Made by a program: the position numbers and the translations under genes. Shown here one piece after another: positions 1-8,210 of a stretch of DNA of 64,000 nt (position 1 is its first letter; every line of letters starts with the position of its first letter). The DNA comes from Psychrobacillus sp044762655. Its GTDB lineage: Bacteria; Bacillota; Bacilli; Bacillales_A; Planococcaceae. Under the pieces are notes generated by a model. The model did not search any database, was not told the DNA's origin, and saw only the letters and a program-made list of their open reading frames with translations. The stretch is taken from assembly GCF_044762655.1 (NCBI RefSeq), contig NZ_JBIWER010000003.1, positions 186,001-250,000 on the forward strand. The letters are read 5' to 3'.

Positions 1-1
1 A

Positions 2-598
2 GGTGGCGATTTATCAGCTCGTGATGAACTTATCGAACGAAATATGCGATTGGTTGCCCATGTAGTCAAAAAGTTTCATCCAAAGCATGAACTGTTGGAT
101 GATTACATCTCTATAGGCACAATTGGACTGATGAAGGCTGTCAATAGCTATACTCCCACCAAGAAAACGAAACTAGCGACTTACGCTGCCAGATGTATAG
201 AAAATGAAATTTTAATGTATTTACGATCATTAAAGAAAGTTCAAAAAGACGTTTCCCTACATGAACCAATCGGGATGGATAAAGATGGTCACTCATTAGA
301 AATTACAGACCTGCTTCCAGGTATTGATAAAAGTACGGACGAACAATTGGTAGATGAAGAAGAAACGAATAGCTTATATCGACATTTATCCCAGCTAGAA
401 AAAAGAGAGCTCGAAATTATCATCCGAAGATATGGATTACTTGGTCATGAGCCGATGACGCAAAAAGATATATCGAAGCAACTAAAAATATCGAGAAGCT
501 ACGTATCTCGGATTGAAAAACGTGCATTAGTAAAACTGTATCAATCTTATATACATGAAAAAAACTCTTTCGATGTATCAAACACCAAAAGAGCTTAG
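2..598 (+). CDS. sigK: RNA polymerase sporulation sigma factor SigK (5' end outside window)
   Basis: The late mother-cell sigma factor. The reading frame is open from the first bases of the window, so the amino-terminal pro-sequence and first part are missing. About 198 codons are visible. Seen: the sigma-70 region 2 core (SIGTIGLMKAV, then LATYAARCIENEILM) and the region 4 helix-turn-helix near the end (ISKQLKISRSYVSRIEKRAL). The match to SigK rests on these segments and on the neighbouring mtnN/yrrS/greA order known from B. subtilis. In B. subtilis 168 the gene is split by the skin element within the stretch visible here; this copy is continuous across it. Identity is secure; regulation cannot be seen because the promoter is outside. 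Confidence 0.93.
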   Translation, partial: GGDLSARDELIERNMRLVAHVVKKFHPKHELLDDYISIGTIGLMKAVNSYTPTKKTKLATYAARCIENEILMYLRSLKKVQKDVSLHEPIGMDKDGHSLEITDLLPGIDKSTDEQLVDEEETNSLYRHLSQLEKRELEIIIRRYGLLGHEPMTQKDISKQLKISRSYVSRIEKRALVKLYQSYIHEKNSFDVSNTKRA

Positions 599-604
599 CT
601 AGGT

Positions 605-685
605 TTAATCTTCACTTGTCTCTGCAATCATGATAAATGATAATACCGCTGTTACTAAAACTGACATAGCCATTAGGAATAACAT
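605..685 (-). CDS. Possible 26-residue hydrophobic small protein
   Basis: A short ORF starting MLFLMAMSVLVTAVLSF and ending in a charged tail (AETSED). Almost all of it could form one membrane helix. It is preceded by a very strong ribosome-binding site (AGAGGAGGAG, about 5-8 nt from this ATG); another ATG 4 nt upstream, in a different frame, is too close to the site. A TATGAT-like -10 box lies about 40-50 nt upstream with only a poor -35. It is convergent with sigK, whose stop is only 7 bp away. I do not recognise a family. The RBS and composition make translation plausible but do not prove it. Confidence 0.5.
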   Translation of the reverse strand: MLFLMAMSVLVTAVLSFIMIAETSED

Positions 686-793
686 TCATTCTCCTCCTCT
701 TACATTGAAACCACCTGATAATTTTATCATAGCATATAGTAAGAGAATTATTAATATACGTTAAACAGCTCAGTATGGCAAATTAATGACAAC

Positions 794-1486
794 TTATAGT
801 TTTTCTATAACACGCAATACAACTTGCGTTGAATGCTTTGCGGCAACAGGTAAAAACTCATCAAAGCTGATAGAGGATTCTTTACCAGCGATGTCAGAAA
901 GTGAACGAATTACGACAAAAGGAACTTCAAATTGATGGCAAACTTGCGCAACTGCGGCAGCTTCCATTTCACAAGCCTTCATTTGTGGGAAATGGCTACG
1001 AACCTGTTCTACTTTTGCAGGCTCATGCATAAAAATATCCCCTGTTGCAATTAAACCGGTTGCGGCTTGGTGTTGTCCTATTTCCGATACTGCTTCCTCT
1101 GCTAATTTCATCAAACGTTCGTCAGATCTAAATGCTGCAGGAAGCTGAGGTACTTGACCAATTTCATAACCAAAAGCAGTTACATCGACATCATGATGTC
1201 TCACTTCATCGGAGATTACAATCGCCCCTACCTCTAGATTTGGGTCATAACCCCCTGCTGAACCAGTGTTAATAACATAATCAGGTTGAAATTCGCTTAA
1301 TAATATAGAAGTTGTCATGGCCGCGTTCACTTTTCCAATTCCACTTTTCAGTAAAATAACCTCATGATTTTTGTAAGATCCACTTGTAAATTCACTGTTT
1401 GCTATGTTCTTTGTTTCTGGATTTTCGATTTCTTTTCTCAGAAGCTCTACTTCTTCTTCCATTGCACCTATAACCGCTATTCTCAT
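794..1486 (-). CDS. mtnN: 5'-methylthioadenosine/S-adenosylhomocysteine nucleosidase
   Basis: Cleaves the glycosidic bond of methylthioadenosine and S-adenosylhomocysteine to adenine and the thioribose or ribosyl-homocysteine, recycling SAM by-products in the cytoplasm. The 230-residue length is normal. Seen: the N-terminal IAVIGAMEEEV with the Glu12 position, GDIFMHEP, the ACEMEAAAV substrate-binding segment near residues 170-176, and SLSDIAGKES with the catalytic Asp near 197. The start has a GAGGGG ribosome-binding site. In B. subtilis mtnN sits with yrrT and mccAB; those are not here, so the gene is separated from the methionine-to-cysteine pathway genes. Confidence 0.95.
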   Translation of the reverse strand: MRIAVIGAMEEEVELLRKEIENPETKNIANSEFTSGSYKNHEVILLKSGIGKVNAAMTTSILLSEFQPDYVINTGSAGGYDPNLEVGAIVISDEVRHHDVDVTAFGYEIGQVPQLPAAFRSDERLMKLAEEAVSEIGQHQAATGLIATGDIFMHEPAKVEQVRSHFPQMKACEMEAAAVAQVCHQFEVPFVVIRSLSDIAGKESSISFDEFLPVAAKHSTQVVLRVIEKL

Positions 1487-1529
1487 ACTATTTACCCCTC
1501 TCTAAATGCACTTCTTTAAAAATAAGGAA

Positions 1530-1558
1530 AAAAGCTTCTTAAGTCAAGAAGCTTTTCT
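1530..1558 (-). terminator. Intrinsic terminator after yrrS
   Basis: An 11-bp perfect stem (AAAAGCTTCTT / AAGAAGCTTTT) with a 5-nt loop, followed by T-rich sequence on the minus strand. It lies between the yrrS stop and the mtnN start, so mtnN probably has its own promoter or depends on read-through. Confidence 0.8.
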
Positions 1559-1590
1559 TTTTGATATTATAAATGAAATAGTGCAGAAAC

Positions 1591-2286
1591 TCATTTTAAT
1601 GCTTTAAGCTTCTCTTTTTTAGTAGGTTTCCACCCTTCCCCATCAATCCATTCAAGAGATATACGATAAATTTCGCTTCTATCCTTTGAAGTGACAGTTC
1701 CTATGGATTTTTGAGGGCTTCCCCCATTACCGAGAAATACTACATACATATCGGACGGATCTAAATTAGCAGCATACGCTAATGCATCCACTTTTTCATC
1801 CCAGTCCACAGTTTTTTTCGTATAGCTTGAAACGTGATCACCTGTCTGCGCGGTTCCGATTGGCTGCCATCCAGAATCTATTACAACCGATTCGACATTT
1901 GGATCGTCAGAAGCTTCAGTTGTTACAGTGCCTGATTCAGTGTCATTCTCACCAATATCAGTAGTTTCATTCACTTCTGTTTCAGAAGTTGGCTCTTCAT
2001 TTGAGGAAGTAGAATCTGTGGAATCAGTACTATTGCCAACTACCGCTTCAGATTCCTTATCTTTATCTTCTTCAGAGGTGTTTTCACTATTTTCTTCTGT
2101 TTGTTCATTGTTTGTGGAAGATGTATTAGCACTTTCTTTCTCGTTGTCATCTGTAACTATATTAACTGTTACTATGATGATAAGGAGAATTACTATTCCA
2201 ATAAGTATATTTAAAATAGTATTCTTTTTTCTCTTATGATTTCGTTGATCTAATCGTGAGTCAAATTTCGTATTTTTTTCAGGCAT
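1591..2286 (-). CDS. yrrS: YrrS-like membrane-anchored protein (DUF1510)
   Basis: A 231-residue protein with a short basic cytoplasmic N-terminus (DQRNHKRKK), one transmembrane segment at about residues 25-44 (ILIGIVILLIIIVTVNIV), a long acidic Ser/Thr/Glu-rich linker (about 50-130) and a compact C-terminal domain (about 135-225, beginning DSGWQPIGTAQ) outside the membrane. This architecture and the position upstream of mtnN match B. subtilis YrrS. Its role is unknown; in B. subtilis the gene adjoins the penicillin-binding protein gene pbpI, which is not present here. The linker may span the wall. Confidence 0.85.
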   Translation of the reverse strand: MPEKNTKFDSRLDQRNHKRKKNTILNILIGIVILLIIIVTVNIVTDDNEKESANTSSTNNEQTEENSENTSEEDKDKESEAVVGNSTDSTDSTSSNEEPTSETEVNETTDIGENDTESGTVTTEASDDPNVESVVIDSGWQPIGTAQTGDHVSSYTKKTVDWDEKVDALAYAANLDPSDMYVVFLGNGGSPQKSIGTVTSKDRSEIYRISLEWIDGEGWKPTKKEKLKALK

Positions 2287-2490
2287 GTAATTTCCTCCTT
2301 TAATATAAGAGAATATACTACAAATAGACGAGAATCATAGGGATTTGTTTCAAAAACCTCAAAAATAGTTCATTAGATCGCACTTCCTAATTCAAAAGAC
2401 TGATTTATAATTATTTTACTGTGAATACTTTTTTCATCTAAACTACAAACTATGCCCAATCTAAATGGGGAGTATTACTCATTAAGTTGT

Positions 2491-2610
2491 TTGTATTGAA
2501 AGAAGGCAACTCCAGCGGGAACAGCACGAGCTGAAGACCCCACAGTCACGTAGTGACGAGGAGATTGAACCGTGCCCGATGCAAGAGTCCACCAGGAACG
2601 GCATCATAGT
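2491..2610 (+). repeat. Structured intergenic repeat, family A (copy R1)
   Basis: A GC-richer block in the AT-rich yrrS-greA gap of 385 bp. It has the family landmarks: GGCAACTCCAGCGGGA near the left, a GCACG...CGTGC long-range stem enclosing a GTCAC-GTA-GTGAC hairpin, then AGAGTCCACC and a terminal CATCATAG. Plus orientation. Its right end is about 30 bp from the greA terminator. The rest of the gap (2287-2490) shows only the AT-rich yrrS upstream region. Confidence 0.75.
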
Positions 2611-2639
2611 ATCCTTTATTTCCAATATTATGATTCAAA

Positions 2640-2670
2640 AAAGAGGTAAACGGATTCGTTTACCTCTTTG
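2640..2670 (-). terminator. Intrinsic terminator of greA
   Basis: Stem AAAGAGGTAAACG / CGTTTACCTCTTT starting right after the greA stop, followed by a T-run on the minus strand. Confidence 0.9.
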
Positions 2671-2672
2671 TT

Positions 2673-3146
2673 TTATGAAATCGTTTTTATTTCTACGTCC
2701 ATTTCTCCACCAGGAGTAAGGATTTTCACGCGATCTCCTGTAGTCTTGCCGATTAACCCTTTAGCAATTGGAGAATCATTTGAAATTAGGCCTTCTAATG
2801 GATCAGCTTCTGCAGAGCCTACGATTGTATAAGTTTCTTCATCGCCATCTGGAATCTCCACAAACGTTACTGTTTTACCAAGCGAAACGATGTCGTTATT
2901 TCCTTCTCCTTCGATGATAACAGCATTGCGAATCATTGACTCTAGTGTTGAAATTCTACCTTCTACAAACGCTTGATCCTCTTTAGCAGAATCGTATTCA
3001 GAGTTCTCGGAAAGATCCCCAAAACTTCTAGCAATTTTAATACGTTCTACTACCTCTTTACGTTTAACCGTTATTAGATGATTTAACTCATCCTGTAATT
3101 TTTGTTTACCAGCAACGGTCATTGGATATTGTTTCTCTATTGACAC
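2673..3146 (-). CDS. greA: Transcription elongation factor GreA
   Basis: Rescues backtracked RNA polymerase by stimulating cleavage of the nascent RNA. Seen: the N-terminal coiled coil (KRKEVVERIKIARSFGDLSE, with the acidic tip residues in SFGDLSENSEYDSAK) and the C-terminal FKBP-like domain (PIAKGLIGKTTGDRV, TPGGEM). A GTG start is chosen because it lies 9 nt after AAGGAG and gives 157 residues, the usual length; an upstream ATG (2 codons earlier) is too close to the site, and the 5'-most possible start adds 8 residues. A strong terminator follows. Confidence 0.93.
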   Translation of the reverse strand: MSIEKQYPMTVAGKQKLQDELNHLITVKRKEVVERIKIARSFGDLSENSEYDSAKEDQAFVEGRISTLESMIRNAVIIEGEGNNDIVSLGKTVTFVEIPDGDEETYTIVGSAEADPLEGLISNDSPIAKGLIGKTTGDRVKILTPGGEMDVEIKTIS

Positions 3147-3257
3147 TCCCATACACTCCTTTAAATACACACTTAAAACTTTATCATGTATTATTCATAT
3201 GCATCTAATCACAATGTTATGAATTTCATGAAATTATTGTCAATCTCAATCATCATA

Positions 3258-3896
3258 TTATACATTAACATCCGTTTCAAGAATAGTTTTTATTTTTGTT
3301 ACCATTAAATCGATTGCCACTTCATTTTGGCCGCCCTCTGGAATAATTACGTCTGCATACTTTTTAGTCGGTTCGATGAATTGATTGTGCATCGGACGAA
3401 CTACGTGAAGATACTGATCCACAACAGAATCAACTGTACGTCCTCTATCGTTAATATCACGTAATATACGACGAATAATACGTAAATCTGCATCTGTATC
3501 AACAAATAATTTGATATTCATCATATTGCGAAGTCGCTCATCTTCCAAAACTAAAATACCTTCTAAAATAATAACATCCTTTGGCTCAATTTTGATCGTT
3601 TCAGAAGAGCGGGTATGCTGTGCATAATCATATACCGGCTTTTCGATTGACTTATTGTCTAACAAATTGTGAATATGTTCAAGTAATAGGTCATTATCAA
3701 AAGCTAATGGATGATCATAATTAGTATTGAGTCTTTCTTCAAATTTCAAATGACTCTGATCTTTGTAATAGAAATCTTGTTGGATAACTACTACGGAATG
3801 GTCCTTAAATACTTCACTGATTGCGTTTGTTACACTCGTTTTACCTGATCCCGATCCACCTGCGATCCCAATGATAAGAGGAGTTTTCTTAGCCAT
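3258..3896 (-). CDS. udk: Uridine kinase
   Basis: Phosphorylates uridine and cytidine to UMP and CMP in pyrimidine salvage. The 212-residue P-loop kinase has the Walker A GGSGSGKT at residues 13-20, the QQDFYY segment, the HPLAFDN nucleoside-binding segment and VILEGILVL. Its start overlaps the stop of the upstream trhP2 by one base, so the two are co-translated, as in B. subtilis. Confidence 0.96.
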   Translation of the reverse strand: MAKKTPLIIGIAGGSGSGKTSVTNAISEVFKDHSVVVIQQDFYYKDQSHLKFEERLNTNYDHPLAFDNDLLLEHIHNLLDNKSIEKPVYDYAQHTRSSETIKIEPKDVIILEGILVLEDERLRNMMNIKLFVDTDADLRIIRRILRDINDRGRTVDSVVDQYLHVVRPMHNQFIEPTKKYADVIIPEGGQNEVAIDLMVTKIKTILETDVNV

Positions 3897-5170
3897 TACT
3901 TCATCCCTTTTCTCATCATATTATTTGGATATAATTTAGTCGGACATTTAAATTGAACAATTTGTAAAGGATGTCTTGCTGCTTCCAAGACCTGTCCTTT
4001 TTCATCCGTAAGCTCATTTATAACCATCTCGATGTTCTCTATTTCTGGTCCAAAGAATTCTACTTTGTCTCCAGGCTTAAAATAGTTTCGTTGCTGCAGC
4101 GTCACTATTTGTGTCTCTTCGTTATACTCTAACACAAGTCCGACAAAATCGAACCCTAATTTTTTATCATGTACCCCATACATCTGTTGTTCAAAAGTAG
4201 GCTCATGCTCAAAAAATGCTGTATCAGTTTCACGATTTGCGCATTTCTCTAGCTCTTCTACCCAGCTTTTCTGCATTTTAAAGTTTTCAGGATCTGCACA
4301 GTATGCATCAATTACTTTACGATAAACACTCACCACAGTAGCGATATAGTGAATTGACTTCATACGACCTTCTACTTTTAATGAATCGATTCCTAGCTCG
4401 ATTAAACGTGGTATCGATTCCAATAATTTTAAATCCTTTGGGCTCATAGCAAAAGGAACATCACCATCTGTAAATAAGGGTTGTTCTAGGCCATCGTTTT
4501 GTTCATATAAATCATAATCCCACCTACAGGATTGGCAGCAACCGCCTCTATTGGAATCACGTGCAGTCATATGATTAGAAAGTGTGCATCTTCCACTGTA
4601 GGCAATACACATTGCGCCGTGGACAAACGTTTCAATTTCGATGTCCACTTTCTCTTTCATTAATTGAATTTCGTCTCCACTAGTTTCACGGGCTAGTACA
4701 ACTCGATGAAGTCCTTCCTCTTTCCAATATTGAACCGCTTTCCAATTAGATAAAGATTGTTGCGTGCTTAAGTGAAGCTCTAATTTTGGGGCAACAGATC
4801 GGCATGTCTCAATTATTAATGGATCGGCAACAATAATTCCAGTTACACCAGTAGATTCGACTGCTTGTAAATAATCTTCTAATCCATCCATATTTTCATT
4901 GTGCGCAAATATATTAGTTGTCACATACACTTTAGCGCCATACTTGTTAGCAAATTCTACTCCATCACGCATTTCATCGATGGAGAAGTTTCCCGCATTT
5001 GAACGGAGTCCAAATTCTTGTCCTCCTATAAATACAGCGTCAGCACCGTAATGCACTGCGATTTTTAACTTTTCTAAACTTCCAGCAGGTGCTAATAATT
5101 CAGGTTTTTTCGTTATAACACGTTTCCCATCGATTATCTCACTTATTTTATCTAATTTCGTATTAAGCAA
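3896..5170 (-). CDS. trhP2: tRNA uridine hydroxylation protein TrhP2 (peptidase U32 family)
   Basis: Homologue of B. subtilis YrrO. With TrhP1 it forms 5-hydroxyuridine at tRNA wobble position 34, using prephenate. Seen: the U32 core from about residue 20 (KPELLAPAGS, GADAVFIGGQEFGLR), and the conserved cysteines MCIAYSGRC and GGCCQSCRW around residues 185-215 that in this family bind an iron-sulfur cluster; a C-terminal beta-barrel domain follows (about 335-424). The start is TTG (LNTKLDKISEIID aligns with the YrrO start), with GGTAGG upstream. The old annotation as collagenase-like peptidase is probably misleading. Confidence 0.9.
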   Translation of the reverse strand: MLNTKLDKISEIIDGKRVITKKPELLAPAGSLEKLKIAVHYGADAVFIGGQEFGLRSNAGNFSIDEMRDGVEFANKYGAKVYVTTNIFAHNENMDGLEDYLQAVESTGVTGIIVADPLIIETCRSVAPKLELHLSTQQSLSNWKAVQYWKEEGLHRVVLARETSGDEIQLMKEKVDIEIETFVHGAMCIAYSGRCTLSNHMTARDSNRGGCCQSCRWDYDLYEQNDGLEQPLFTDGDVPFAMSPKDLKLLESIPRLIELGIDSLKVEGRMKSIHYIATVVSVYRKVIDAYCADPENFKMQKSWVEELEKCANRETDTAFFEHEPTFEQQMYGVHDKKLGFDFVGLVLEYNEETQIVTLQQRNYFKPGDKVEFFGPEIENIEMVINELTDEKGQVLEAARHPLQIVQFKCPTKLYPNNMMRKGMK

Positions 5171-5201
5171 ATAAAACCTACCCTTTCTTATAAAACTTCC
5201 A

Positions 5202-6131
5202 TTAATACACCGTTTCTTTAAAGAAAAACCCAGTATCTAATGGTCTCAATGGTGGTTGAATTTCTTCAATCTTGTTCAATAATTCTTTTTTGCAAGCTTT
5301 GTAAGCAGCTCTCGATTCATAATAAGCATCAATAGCTTGACGATAGTAACCAGTAATAGCCGTTACATATGAAGGGTCCTGTAGTATCCCATCGATTTTC
5401 AAGCTATCAATTCCTGCGTCTAAAAGCTCATCTAGTTCATCGATCATACACATATCGTTTGGACTGAAAATATGCGTTCCATTGCTATCCTCATAAATTG
5501 GATATTTGTTGGAGCGCTCTTTATCGTGTAAAAACATATTTTTATTTTTAGAACGATTTTCCACCTCCATTGCTTTTTCTTGGAACAAGAAATAATTACC
5601 TAGTAGAGAGCGCTTTGATTGAAAAATACAAGTCATTCCGTGAACTTGAACTTCTATTTGAACTTCAGCATTTTCTTTTACTTCCACAACTTCATCTAAG
5701 CTTAGTTCTCTAGCAAGAACAGCTCTGGTCGAACCACGTTTTCCCCAATAATTTGCAGTAAAATAATTGGTAGCTGTTTGTTCCGTATTCCAATGTAACG
5801 GAATAGTTACTTCCGCTTCACGTCTAGCTATTATGACAGCTGGATCGCCAAAAACAATTCCATCTACACCAATTTCCTGAAGTTTTTTTAAATAAGGTAC
5901 CAATGAGTCTACTTTGTCATTATGAAAAAGAGCATTCATCGCAACGTATAGTTTTTTGTTATGATTCAAGGTAATGTTTCTAGCAACTGTTATATGTTCC
6001 AAGGTAAATTCAGCTGGGAGTCTCAAACCAAAAAATTGTTCTCCTACTAAAAAAGCATCCGCTCCAACTGCTATAAGTTCTTCTAAATGACTAATACTTG
6101 CTGGGGTTACTAATAATTCTGTTTTGTTCAT
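5202..6131 (-). CDS. trhP1: tRNA uridine hydroxylation protein TrhP1 (peptidase U32 family)
   Basis: Homologue of B. subtilis YrrN, partner of TrhP2 in 5-hydroxyuridine synthesis on tRNA. About 309 residues; U32 fold visible from ELLVTPASISHLEELIAVGA through FSPNDMCMIDELDELLDAG and SLKIDGIL. Where TrhP2 has its cysteine cluster this protein has MTCIFQSKRSLLGNYF, so the iron-sulfur ligands are mostly missing, as expected for the smaller paralogue. The ATG is chosen over a GTG three codons upstream because it is spaced 6 nt from GAGGTG. The RBS overlaps the end of trmR, indicating translational coupling. Confidence 0.88.
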   Translation of the reverse strand: MNKTELLVTPASISHLEELIAVGADAFLVGEQFFGLRLPAEFTLEHITVARNITLNHNKKLYVAMNALFHNDKVDSLVPYLKKLQEIGVDGIVFGDPAVIIARREAEVTIPLHWNTEQTATNYFTANYWGKRGSTRAVLARELSLDEVVEVKENAEVQIEVQVHGMTCIFQSKRSLLGNYFLFQEKAMEVENRSKNKNMFLHDKERSNKYPIYEDSNGTHIFSPNDMCMIDELDELLDAGIDSLKIDGILQDPSYVTAITGYYRQAIDAYYESRAAYKACKKELLNKIEEIQPPLRPLDTGFFFKETVY

Positions 6132-6136
6132 GTCGT

Positions 6137-6772
6137 TCACCTCTTAATACTTACTAACATTCCATCTCCGACAGGTAGGAATGCTGTGTCATAATCTGGA
6201 TGATTCATCAGCCACTCCATAAATTGATGCTGGTTTCGGACCATTGTTCTTTTTCTTCTAGGTACTTCACTCATCGGTAATTCAGACAATCCATTTAGCA
6301 ATAAATTATCACAATAAATAACGCCACCATCATTTAAAAATGGGGCATATTTTTCGAAGAAGTTTTTGTATTGACCTTTAGCTGCATCAATAAAAATAGC
6401 ATCGAATTTGTTATCTCCAAGCTCATTATCCGAAACTTCTAAAGCATCGCCAACAATTACTCGAATTCGATGTTGCAAATCCTCACGCTCTATATAATTT
6501 TGGGCTAGCTCTGCTTTTATTTCATCTCTTTCGATCGTCACAATGGTCGAATGCGGAAGTTTAGTTGCCATACGCATAGAAGAGTATCCAATTGCAGTTC
6601 CTAGCTCTAAAATAGCCTGGGGTTTTTGCAAAGAAAGAAGCTGCAATAACGATTCCATACCCATCAGCTGCATAATTGGCACATGATTCTCTTTTGCATA
6701 TTGTTCCATTTCCAAAAAAATAGCGGATCTAGGCTTAATTAGATCCTTCAAAAAATCATCACTAATATTCAT
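6137..6772 (-). CDS. trmR: tRNA 5-hydroxyuridine methyltransferase TrmR
   Basis: Homologue of B. subtilis YrrM, which methylates 5-hydroxyuridine-34 to 5-methoxyuridine. A 211-residue class I SAM-dependent O-methyltransferase of the COMT-like type: SAM-binding ILELGTAIGYSS at residues 54-65, acidic TIERDE at about 79-84, and FIDAAKGQY at 127-135. First gene of the trmR-trhP1-trhP2-udk run, so hydroxylation and methylation enzymes are made together. The start follows AAAGGGG by about 8 nt. Confidence 0.9.
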   Translation of the reverse strand: MNISDDFLKDLIKPRSAIFLEMEQYAKENHVPIMQLMGMESLLQLLSLQKPQAILELGTAIGYSSMRMATKLPHSTIVTIERDEIKAELAQNYIEREDLQHRIRVIVGDALEVSDNELGDNKFDAIFIDAAKGQYKNFFEKYAPFLNDGGVIYCDNLLLNGLSELPMSEVPRRKRTMVRNQHQFMEWLMNHPDYDTAFLPVGDGMLVSIKR

Positions 6773-6845
6773 CTAAACTAACCCCTTTAGGTCAATAAAA
6801 TAATAATCCCTATTATGTAAAAAAACAACTCTTATAATAACATAG

Positions 6846-6882
6846 CAGGAGACCGAATGCGACAACCATTCCGTCTCCTGCA
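6846..6882 (-). terminator. Hairpin after mltG, weak T-run
   Basis: A 15-bp stem with one mismatch (GCAGGAGAC plus GAATG pairing with CATTC plus GTCTCCTGC, 7-nt loop) just past the mltG stop. The immediate downstream sequence on the minus strand is CTATGTTATTATAAG, with a real T-run only about 20 nt further. It may act as a terminator or an mRNA 3'-end stabiliser. Confidence 0.6.
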
Positions 6883-6888
6883 CAATAA

Positions 6889-8007
6889 TTACTTTAAATA
6901 TTTGTCAATATTTCGAAGATGTTCATCATAGGTCACTGCAAAATGATTCGTACCTTCTTTATCTGCCAAGAAGTAAAAGTATTTTGTATCACTTGGATCC
7001 AGTGCAGCTTCAATAGATGATTTACCAGCGTTAGCAATTGGTCCAGGTGGTAATCCTGTATTTTGATACGTATTATATGGACTATCAAACTCTAAGTCTT
7101 CAAACAACACACGGTCTTTATGTGTTCCTTTTGCATATAAAACAGTTGGGTCCGTTTGAAGAGGCATTCCTTCTTCTATGCGGTTATAAAAAACACTTGC
7201 AATAGTTGCACGATCTGTTTGCGCTGTTGCCTCTTCCTCTAACAAGGAGGCAAATGTTAATAGCCAATGCACTGATTTTTCTTCTGCTTGTAATAAGTCT
7301 ACGTAAGAAGTTACGACTTTATCTGTATTTGAAAGCATAGTATCCACTATTGTCTCAATAGAAGGATTATCCTCAAAAAATGGATAAGTCGCTGGGAACA
7401 GATAGCCTTCTAACGCATAGCGTACATTTTCTCCTTTAATCTCCGGACCTAAAATGTTTGGGTATTTAACCATCATTCTATCCACAAATTCCGGGTTAGT
7501 TACGAGCGTAAAGAAATCATCAGCAGAATGACTTGTTTTCTTTTCCACAACTTGTCCAATTTGCTCGAGGGTTAATCCTTCAGGAATTGTTAAAGAGAAA
7601 ATAGGTTCTCTGTATACTCTACCAGTCTTTAAGCTTGTAATAATTTCATCTAGCGTCATTGCTTTCGTTAAGGTATACTCTCCAGCCTGAAATTGAGATT
7701 CATTGTTGAACTTTGCATAATATTTGAAGATTTTAGCATTTTTTATAATTCCACTTTCTTCTAGCTTACTTGAAATATTATCAAGTCCTGATCCAATTGG
7801 AATCTCCACTGTAATCTTCTCTTCCGAATTAGGATCTAATGGAAGCAGTGCTGACTCTACATAATTGTAGACAACTAAACCACCTATACCACCGATAACG
7901 ATGACAAGAAAGGTAATGATTAAGACAATTTTTCGAACAAGTTTCACTTCTTTTTTCTTTTTTTTCATTTTATTAAACATAATCTCTTTTTTTGTCTCAT
8001 TTTCCAC
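6889..8007 (-). CDS. mltG: Endolytic murein transglycosylase MltG
   Basis: Cleaves nascent glycan strands at the membrane and is thought to set strand length. 372 residues: a basic cytoplasmic N-terminus, one transmembrane helix at about 26-46, a LysM-like region (about 65-130), and the YceG catalytic domain. The catalytic glutamate is the first of ASLLEEEA at residue 257; the hallmark LQTDPTVLYAKG and NTGLPPGPIANAG segments are present. The start codon is GTG, 5 nt after GGGGGAG. The operon ends with the hairpin immediately downstream. Confidence 0.93.
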   Translation of the reverse strand: MENETKKEIMFNKMKKKKKEVKLVRKIVLIITFLVIVIGGIGGLVVYNYVESALLPLDPNSEEKITVEIPIGSGLDNISSKLEESGIIKNAKIFKYYAKFNNESQFQAGEYTLTKAMTLDEIITSLKTGRVYREPIFSLTIPEGLTLEQIGQVVEKKTSHSADDFFTLVTNPEFVDRMMVKYPNILGPEIKGENVRYALEGYLFPATYPFFEDNPSIETIVDTMLSNTDKVVTSYVDLLQAEEKSVHWLLTFASLLEEEATAQTDRATIASVFYNRIEEGMPLQTDPTVLYAKGTHKDRVLFEDLEFDSPYNTYQNTGLPPGPIANAGKSSIEAALDPSDTKYFYFLADKEGTNHFAVTYDEHLRNIDKYLK

Positions 8008-8170
8008 GGGTTCTCCCCCTTATGTCCCGCCTTAACGGGCAGAAATATCCCTTCTTCAAGATCTCGAGGAAACGAATGAAAGAAAATTTGGGATAAACTG
8101 CCCGTAAAGGTCCGATTAATTCGACTAACATTCATTGCGGGCAGAAAAACCAGCACTGAATGAAATTTCA
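8008..8170. repeat. GC-rich inverted-repeat block in the mltG leader (family C)
   Basis: Contains ACGGGCAG (8035-8042), CTGCCCGT (8098-8105) and CGGGCAG (8138-8144): three copies of one 7-8 nt word, the first two able to pair over a 55-nt loop. No open frame with an RBS fits. It lies between the yrzB terminator and mltG, so it is probably in or near the 5' leader of mltG. Seen only once here; I suspect a dispersed intergenic repeat but cannot show a second copy in this window. Confidence 0.45.
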
Positions 8171-8210
8171 TATTATCTCCATCTCATTATACAAGAAAAC
8201 ATATAAAAAG

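Noticed and set aside
3896..6131. Secreted collagenase-like proteases
   Set aside because: U32 name is historical; no signal peptides, and context with trmR supports tRNA hydroxylation.
7965..8171. 68-codon frame upstream of mltG
   Set aside because: Overlaps the mltG start in another frame and consists of the inverted-repeat block.
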